Made by a program: the position numbers and the translations under genes. Shown here piece by piece: positions 6,949-11,266 of a stretch of 11,266 bases of DNA; the stretch's first letter is position 1; each line of letters begins with the position of its first letter. Source of the DNA: Lentisphaeria bacterium UBA1829 (GTDB lineage Bacteria > Verrucomicrobiota > Lentisphaeria > Victivallales > UBA1829); the NCBI GenBank assembly GCA_002338895.1, contig DDJH01000098.1, forward strand, positions 1 through 11,266. The letters run 5' to 3'. The notes below the pieces were generated by a model that had not been told where the DNA came from, ran no database searches, and saw nothing but the letters and a program-made list of their open reading frames with translations.

Positions 6949-7893
6949 CTACTGCCGGATCACCGGGATGGAACACCCGGATGCGATTCGTGCAATCCAT
7001 TGCGCCGGAAGCTCTTTCGGCGGAAACGGCGCTTCGAAGATCCGTTCCATGCCCAGACGGCGCGCCTTCGGGACTCCCAGCGGATGATAGGGCTCCACTT
7101 CCACCTGCCGGACATGGGAAAGGGTTCGGACAAGTGCGGCGATCGCATCCAGTTCCTCCGGGGAGTCGTTCCAGCCGGGAATCAGCGGACAGCGCAGATG
7201 AAGTTCCGCGCCCGCACGGTCCAGCGCATGAAGATTGTCGAGAATCCGGGAATTCTCCTGTCCGGTGAAGCGGCGGTGTTTCTCCGGATCAAGCGTTTTG
7301 ATGTCGAACAGAAACAGATCCGTGTCCGGCAGGATCTCCAGGTAGTGTTCAAGAGGGGCGAAGCCGCTGGTTTCCATCGCGGTGGAAAGATGGTTTTCTC
7401 CGGCCAGCTTCAGCAGTTCCCGTGTGAAGGAATACTGGGCCATCGGTTCGCCGCCGGACAGCGTGAGCCCTCCGCCGGAATTTTCATAGAAGGGACGGTC
7501 CCTGAGCACCTGTTCCATCACCGATTCCGGCGTACGCGGTTCGCCGCAGAGCTCCAGCGCGTCGAACAGACAGCTTCGGGTGCAGAGTCCGCATCCGGTG
7601 CAGAGCTGCCGCCGGAAGACATGGGTCCCGCTCTCCAGCACATGACATCCGTGCGGACAGGCGTCACGGCATTTTCCGCATCCGGTGCACTTCTCCGGCG
7701 AAAACAGAATCTCCGGCTTTGCGCTCCAGGATTCCGGATTATGGCACCAGAAGCAGCGCAGCGGACAGCCTTTCAGAAATACGGTGGTCCGGATTCCCGG
7801 ACCGTCGTGAATGCTGAAGTTCTGAATGTCGAAGACGATCCCGATGGGACTTCCCTTCTCCGGCGTTTCCTCCGTATGGTCGACCGTGTTCAT
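6949..7893 (-). CDS. Glycyl radical enzyme activating protein (radical SAM)
   Basis: This 314-residue activase uses S-adenosylmethionine and a [4Fe-4S] cluster to form the glycyl radical on its partner enzyme, under anaerobic conditions. The radical SAM cluster ligands are C43, C47 and C50 (CPLRCFWC). FSIHDGPGIRTTVF precedes them, as is usual in PflA relatives. A two-cluster ferredoxin insert follows: C69, C72, C75, C79 and C98, C101, C104, C108 (CTGCGKC and CTGCGLC). This insert is seen in activases of dehydratase- and lyase-type glycyl radical enzymes and is absent from classical PflA. SGGEP at 146-150 and METSG complete the SAM site. Its ATG is six bases after the stop of the glycyl radical gene, with GGAG in that gene's last codons as ribosome site, so the two are translated together. 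Confidence 0.94.
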   Translation of the reverse strand: MNTVDHTEETPEKGSPIGIVFDIQNFSIHDGPGIRTTVFLKGCPLRCFWCHNPESWSAKPEILFSPEKCTGCGKCRDACPHGCHVLESGTHVFRRQLCTGCGLCTRSCLFDALELCGEPRTPESVMEQVLRDRPFYENSGGGLTLSGGEPMAQYSFTRELLKLAGENHLSTAMETSGFAPLEHYLEILPDTDLFLFDIKTLDPEKHRRFTGQENSRILDNLHALDRAGAELHLRCPLIPGWNDSPEELDAIAALVRTLSHVRQVEVEPYHPLGVPKARRLGMERIFEAPFPPKELPAQWIARIASGCSIPVIRQ

Positions 7894-7899
7894 TCCGGA

Positions 7900-9726
7900 T
7901 CACTCCACTTCTTCCGAGGTCCGGGCGATGATGTTCTCCTGCAGCGATTCGTTCAGCTTGACGAATGTTGCGGAGAACCCGGAAACGCGCACCCGCAGAT
8001 TCTTGTATTTCTCCTGATCCGCCTTTGCCGCAATCAGCTCTTCCCGCGAGAGATAGTTGAGCTGGATATGCAGTCCGCCGGCTTTGAAATACGTTTCGAT
8101 CAGAAGAACGAGTTTTTCGAATCCCTCTTCGTTCCGGACGGTTGAATTGTCCACGGTCAAATTCATGATTGTGTTTCCGCAGAGGACTCCGGTGGGATCC
8201 ATCTGCGCGACCGAGAGAAGATGAGAGGTGATGCCGTTGAGTTCCTTGCCGTAAACCTGACCGCTTCCGAATGTGAGGGCGCTTCCGGCAACACGGCCGT
8301 CCGGGGTCGCCCCCGTGAGCGCGCCGAAAAATGCAAAGTGCGGATTGTAGCCGGTCAGATTCCCGTAGGTGAGCTCTGTGCCGAACAGGTCGGTCCGGTC
8401 TTCGGCAAAGCGGTAGAGACTTTCGTTCAGCCGGCGGGCGATCGAGTCGGAGTACTCGTCATGATTGCCGAAGAACCGTCCGTCGCGGAGGATTTCCAGC
8501 CGGAGGTCTTCCGCGCCCTTCCAGTCGGCGTCCAGCGCGGCAAGGAGTCGTTCCAGCGTGACGCGTTTCTCGTCGTAGACAAACTGCCGGATCACGGTCA
8601 GCGAATCGATCAGATTGGTTCCCCCCATCAGATTGACGCCGCCGCCGCGGGCGAGCTTTGCTCCGCCGCGGGTCGCGCTTTCCGCCCGCTCGATGCACCC
8701 TTCCAGAAACAGCGAACTGAGAACGTTGCAGTCCCGGGAGCGCAGAATGTTGAAGCGGTTGGAGTATTCCAGCATCAGCTCCAGATCCTTGAAGAACTCC
8801 TGCTCGTAGATGGTGTAGAAGGCGTCGAAATCGGGACACTCCAGAATTTCGGACCGCCGTTTGTTCAGCGTGTTCAGCAGGGAGCGGACAATGTTGCAGG
8901 TGTTGCCGCCCAGCGAAATTCCGCCCTGATACGCCGGTTCGTTGCAGCCGACCATGATGTAGTCGCAGGCGACCTCGAACGGAAGGTGGTTGATCTTCTG
9001 CATCGAGGCGATCCGCGGTTCGTCGTTGACAAAGGCAATGCGCTTTTTGGGATCGTGCCGTTCCCGGTCCATGGTGCGGCGGAGAATGGCGCGCGGGGTT
9101 TTTTTCGTCCACCGCAGCGAGACCTGCGGACGTTCAAGGGGAAGTTCCATCATGGATTCCAGAATGAGTTCGGAAAGTTCATTGTATCCGTCTTCATGAT
9201 CCCGCGTGTAACCGCCGACGACAAAGTGGGATTCGGCGCCCCGGTCGCTGTTGCAGCTGCTGTTGGGCGTATGGGCGTGAATGTGGATGAAGAGTTCCTG
9301 AAGGAGTTCCTTTGCATGATCGCGCGTCAGCGTGTGGTCGTCGATCTCCTTCCGGTAGAAGGGGTGGAGATACTGGTCGGCGCGTCCGATGCTGTCGGGC
9401 AGGAATTCGAAGCAGAAGAAGACGCACTGGACGGCCTCTTCAAAGGTCCGGGCGGGATTCATCGGCACCTGAAGACAGTGTTCCGCAAGGCGCAGAAGTG
9501 TCTGACGGCGTTCCGGATCGGAAGAGTTCCCCGCCTGGTTCAGAACCCGGGTCCGGCATTTGTCGGCGAACAGGGAGATGCCGCGGATCATCATTTCGAG
9601 TGCGGCGAGGAAGGCCAGATTGTCGCGTCTGCCGAGAAAGTTCTTCCGCGCCCGGTTGATCTCCCGGATATAGCCGTTCAGGCCCAGCCGGATCACTTTT
9701 TCAAATTCGCATTGGAATGCTGCCAC
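7900..9726 (-). CDS. Glycyl radical enzyme, main C-terminal part (second frame)
   Basis: This frame holds about 600 of the expected 711 residues of a pyruvate formate-lyase-like glycyl radical enzyme. The catalytic thiyl residue C261 lies in MVGCNEPAYQGG with E263 two residues on. This Cys-x-Glu pair is the arrangement of eliminases such as glycerol, propanediol and choline enzymes, not of pyruvate formate-lyase (Cys-Cys). The radical glycine is G583 in RVSGFSATFVKL near the C-terminus. TPDGRVAGSAL, GNTIMNLTVDNS and the long helical barrel are all preserved. The frame can begin at a GTG (9726) without a good ribosome site. The N-terminal 110 residues lie in another frame (9693-10034), so this is not an independent gene. 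Corrected numbering is C364, E366 and G686. The activase follows by six bases. The substrate is unknown; the N in GCNEP differs from the usual V of characterised dehydratases. Confidence 0.88.
   Translation of the reverse strand: MAAFQCEFEKVIRLGLNGYIREINRARKNFLGRRDNLAFLAALEMMIRGISLFADKCRTRVLNQAGNSSDPERRQTLLRLAEHCLQVPMNPARTFEEAVQCVFFCFEFLPDSIGRADQYLHPFYRKEIDDHTLTRDHAKELLQELFIHIHAHTPNSSCNSDRGAESHFVVGGYTRDHEDGYNELSELILESMMELPLERPQVSLRWTKKTPRAILRRTMDRERHDPKKRIAFVNDEPRIASMQKINHLPFEVACDYIMVGCNEPAYQGGISLGGNTCNIVRSLLNTLNKRRSEILECPDFDAFYTIYEQEFFKDLELMLEYSNRFNILRSRDCNVLSSLFLEGCIERAESATRGGAKLARGGGVNLMGGTNLIDSLTVIRQFVYDEKRVTLERLLAALDADWKGAEDLRLEILRDGRFFGNHDEYSDSIARRLNESLYRFAEDRTDLFGTELTYGNLTGYNPHFAFFGALTGATPDGRVAGSALTFGSGQVYGKELNGITSHLLSVAQMDPTGVLCGNTIMNLTVDNSTVRNEEGFEKLVLLIETYFKAGGLHIQLNYLSREELIAAKADQEKYKNLRVRVSGFSATFVKLNESLQENIIARTSEEVE
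9693..9705 (-). other. Frame break or recoding site in the glycyl radical gene
   Basis: The coding strand reads TTT GAAAAAGTGA over the junction. In the first frame the codons are TTG AAA AAG TGA. A -1 slip on AAA AAG would move the ribosome to GTG ATC CGG and continue the second frame past the stop. The A-site AAG to AAA re-pairing is favourable, but the P-site AAA to GAA is not. A small GCAT/ATGC hairpin can form just upstream and CCGG repeats lie just downstream, but no strong stimulator is evident. Confidence 0.45.
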
Positions 9727-10034
9727 TCCAGCGTGCAGAGATTCTCCTGCGGCTTGTTGTAATATTGTCCGACCGCTTCGCGGAACGCCGGATGACCGCT
9801 CCGCGTGAAAATATCCCCGGGAACCGGACAGTTCGAAAGACGCGGCACCCCGATCAGATTGCTCTCTTCCGGAAAAAACGGCTCCTGGGCATTCAGAAAT
9901 TCCGTGAGACGTTTTGCGATCCGCATCGGCTCCGCGAGCTTTTCATCGAACGGATCAAACTCCACCTGGACCACCTTCGGATTGAGTTCTTCTTTCTGAA
10001 CACGTTCCACCATGCGCCGGATTCTGTCATTCAT
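9693..10034 (-). CDS. Glycyl radical enzyme, N-terminal part (first frame)
   Basis: The ATG at 10034 is preceded by AAGGAG at a good distance, so this is the true start of the enzyme. The 113 residues begin MNDRIRRMVERV and include RLTEFLNAQEPFFPEESNLIGVPRL, the usual entry region of PFL-like proteins. The frame ends NANLKK and stop at 9695-9693. The other frame continues with EKVIRLGLNGYI, which is the expected next stretch of the family. Adding one T to the TTT at 9705-9703 gives NANFEKVIRLG; adding one A to the five-A run at 9701-9697 gives NANLKKVIRLG. The whole protein is then 711 residues. Alone, this part cannot be an enzyme. Confidence 0.8.
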   Translation of the reverse strand: MNDRIRRMVERVQKEELNPKVVQVEFDPFDEKLAEPMRIAKRLTEFLNAQEPFFPEESNLIGVPRLSNCPVPGDIFTRSGHPAFREAVGQYYNKPQENLCTLEWQHSNANLKK

Positions 10035-10084
10035 CGAGTGTTTCTCCTTTTTTGAAATAGTTCGGCGTTTTTTGTTCTGGAGAG

Positions 10085-10113
10085 AATATGGTGCATAAAA
10101 AGGAGTTTTTGAA
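10085..10113 (-). promoter_or_regulatory. Possible promoter of the glycyl radical operon
   Basis: On the minus strand a -35 TTCAAA (10113-10108), a 17-base spacer and a -10 CATATT (10090-10085) lie about 50 bases before the ATG of the glycyl radical gene. The match is moderate but the position is right. The leader is AT-rich and ends in AAGGAG. Confidence 0.38.
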
Positions 10114-10199
10114 TGTCTTTTTTAACGAAAAACATGTCATTTTCTGATTGATGCTTTTCAGGAACCCCTCTTTGCAGAGCTCTCTTTTCAGAAAAGGAC

Positions 10200-10227
10200 T
10201 TGCTTTTTCTCTGCGGAACGGTATCGT
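10200..10227 (+). promoter_or_regulatory. Weak candidate promoter of the small lipoprotein gene
   Basis: TTGCTT at 10200-10205 and TATCGT at 10222-10227 are 16 bases apart on the plus strand, about 47 bases before the ATG of the lipoprotein. Both boxes match the sigma70 consensus only partly. Confidence 0.25.
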
Positions 10228-10273
10228 ATCGAAGGGGAATTTCCCCTGCAAAAAAAGTATGGAGGATTTGAAC

Positions 10274-10522
10274 ATGAAACGACGGATGCTCACATTCATT
10301 CTCTGCGCCGGAGCCGCACTTCTGCTTGCCGCATGCGGCGACGATTCCAAGCCCGCGGCCAAATCGGAAGCCGCCGCGGAAAAAACGGCCGGAAGCGTCG
10401 AAAAAACAACCGACTATCTGACGGGAAAGAAACCGCTCGAACAGGGACGCAAAGCCACGGAAAAACTGAACAAACTTCAGTCGGACTACAACAAGAAGCT
10501 CGAAAACGAGCTCAATCCGTAA
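10274..10522 (+). CDS. Small lipoprotein, 82 residues
   Basis: MKRRMLTF followed by a hydrophobic stretch and the lipobox LLAAC gives lipidation at C21, so the mature protein is anchored in a membrane facing the periplasm. After an Ala/Lys-rich linker (KPAAKSEAAAEK), residues 45-82 are charged and helix-prone (KTTDYLTGKK, QSDYNKKLENEL). The start is certain: GGAGG lies 8 bases before the ATG at 10274, although the frame is open further upstream. The gene diverges from the glycyl radical operon and converges with the GH1 gene. No known domain is recognisable. The size and style recall entericidin-like and other tiny envelope lipoproteins, without real similarity that I can see. Confidence 0.82.
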   Translation: MKRRMLTFILCAGAALLLAACGDDSKPAAKSEAAAEKTAGSVEKTTDYLTGKKPLEQGRKATEKLNKLQSDYNKKLENELNP

Positions 10523-10532
10523 AGAGAAACGC

Positions 10533-10559
10533 CCCGGATCCCCGCGCAGAGGATCCGGG
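10533..10559 (-). terminator. Terminator between the GH1 and lipoprotein genes
   Basis: A perfect 9-bp stem, CCCGGATCC (10533-10541) with GGATCCGGG (10551-10559), closes a 9-base loop. Read on the minus strand it is followed by GCGTTTCTCTTT, a fair T-rich tail, so it would end transcripts of the GH1 gene. On the plus strand no T tract follows, but the stem sits just after the lipoprotein stop and may still protect or end that mRNA. Confidence 0.55.
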
Positions 10560-10627
10560 AGCGAACGGAGGAAAACGGCGGACTGTTTCTCCCGGGACAG
10601 GGAACAAGCCGCCGAGAGGAACGCGGA

Positions 10628-11266
10628 TCAGGAATAGATCTTCCAGTCCTTGAATTCGGGCAGATATTTCCGGAGTAACTCGAGATCGAAACCGTTCTGC
10701 TCAATGACTTCGCGGTAGAATGCCGCGCTCGGTTTCGGCGTGCGCCGGAACGTCTTGAAATCGACATGGACCAGGCCGAACCGGGGACGGAAACTTCCCC
10801 ATTCAAAATTGTCCAGAAACGACCAGTGATAGTATGCATCGATTCTCGCTCCCCGTTTTTCCGCCTCTTGGAGCGCCTGGAGATGGCGCGCGAGATAGAG
10901 AATGCGGAAGCGGTCGTCGTCGCATGCCACTCCGTTTTCCGTGATCTGAACAGGCAGATCGTGCAGTCGTTCCAGCTGACGGATCAGCCCTTCCGGATAA
11001 AACTCCTCCAGATAGAACGGTTCGTCGATCATCCGGATCCGGCAGCAGGCCGGACGCGGAACAGTCCCCTGAAATTTCCGCGCCGAAACAAAATGGCGCG
11101 TGTAATAGTTCAGCGCCCAGAAATCGCAGGATCCGCGAAGTCCCGGAATCTCCTCGGCATCCCGATGGGGGGAGAGCACGATTCCCGTCCGGACCGCATG
11201 GAAGAAAAACCGGTTTCCCACCCAGTCCCGGAGATCCGCCCGGACCCGGTCAAAGAACAGCTGGAT
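10628..11266 (-). CDS. GH1 beta-glycosidase, C-terminal part (cut by window edge)
   Basis: The frame is open through position 11266, so the gene starts outside the window; 212 residues are seen, roughly half of a normal GH1 enzyme of about 450. The enzyme would hydrolyse beta-linked glucosides, galactosides or related sugars with retention of configuration. Visible GH1 marks in order are the WVGNRFFFHAVRTG region, GSCDFWALNYYTR, the nucleophile Glu in ITENGVA (residue 110 of the visible part), AYYHWSFLDNFEW, which lines the glycone site, and RFGLVHVDF. The acid/base TxNEP motif lies upstream and is not visible. No signal peptide can be judged. A GTG at 11221 is in frame but lies inside the domain and is not the start. 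A hairpin at 10533-10559 follows the stop. Confidence 0.93.
   Translation of the reverse strand: MQLFFDRVRADLRDWVGNRFFFHAVRTGIVLSPHRDAEEIPGLRGSCDFWALNYYTRHFVSARKFQGTVPRPACCRIRMIDEPFYLEEFYPEGLIRQLERLHDLPVQITENGVACDDDRFRILYLARHLQALQEAEKRGARIDAYYHWSFLDNFEWGSFRPRFGLVHVDFKTFRRTPKPSAAFYREVIEQNGFDLELLRKYLPEFKDWKIYS

Noticed and set aside
6916..8145. A 409-codon plus-strand frame opposite the activase
   Set aside because: Shadow of the activase, whose three Cys clusters are unmistakable; the antisense product shows no family features.
8221..9762. A 513-codon open frame on the plus strand opposite the glycyl radical enzyme
   Set aside because: It is the mirror of a GC-rich conserved gene. The minus strand holds the family motifs, while this frame has no recognisable domain.

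Overview
The window reads as one chromosomal stretch of an anaerobic, sugar-using bacterium with a moderately high GC content. Support for this comes from an oxygen-sensitive glycyl radical enzyme with its activase, a GH1 glycosidase and UDP-galactose 4-epimerase, canonical AGGAGG-type ribosome binding sites, near-consensus sigma70-type promoters and tRNAs with encoded CCA ends. The small Ala/Lys-rich lipoproteins and the gene mix are compatible with a Victivallis-like gut bacterium of the PVC group, but that is a guess, not a sequence-proven assignment. The first ~750 bases are visibly more AT-rich than the rest.

Layout. Positions 1-359 hold no convincing gene. A small lipoprotein gene (360-759, minus) is broken by a one-base frameshift in a homopolymer. 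A tRNA-Gly(TCC)/tRNA-Tyr(GTA) pair (920-1081, minus) has its own strong promoter. Next come an N-acyl-D-amino-acid deacylase and an overlapping small secreted helical protein (1146-3144, minus), whose promoter lies so close to the ATG that the mRNA may be leaderless. pdxB (vitamin B6 synthesis, plus) diverges from these. The minus strand from 10034 down to 4363 then carries a gene row: glycyl radical enzyme (in two frames), its activase, an SDR oxidoreductase, galE and a DnaQ-like exonuclease. Diverging from it is an 82-residue lipoprotein (plus, 10274-10522). A GH1 beta-glycosidase enters from the right edge (minus).

How the genes fit. The glycyl radical enzyme and its radical-SAM activase form an obvious two-component unit, six bases apart. 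The catalytic Cys-x-Glu pair and the glycyl loop are intact, which points to an eliminase or dehydratase-type reaction on an unknown substrate. The SDR downstream is a plausible partner that could reduce the carbonyl product or supply the diol-type substrate. galE and the GH1 enzyme suggest a carbohydrate-degrading setting. The most notable point is that the glycyl radical enzyme is encoded in two frames joined at 9693-9705, where the first frame ends AAA AAG TGA. This could be a one-base error or mutation in a homopolymer, or -1 recoding. Because the broken lipoprotein also fails at a homopolymer, an assembly or sequencing cause must be excluded first.
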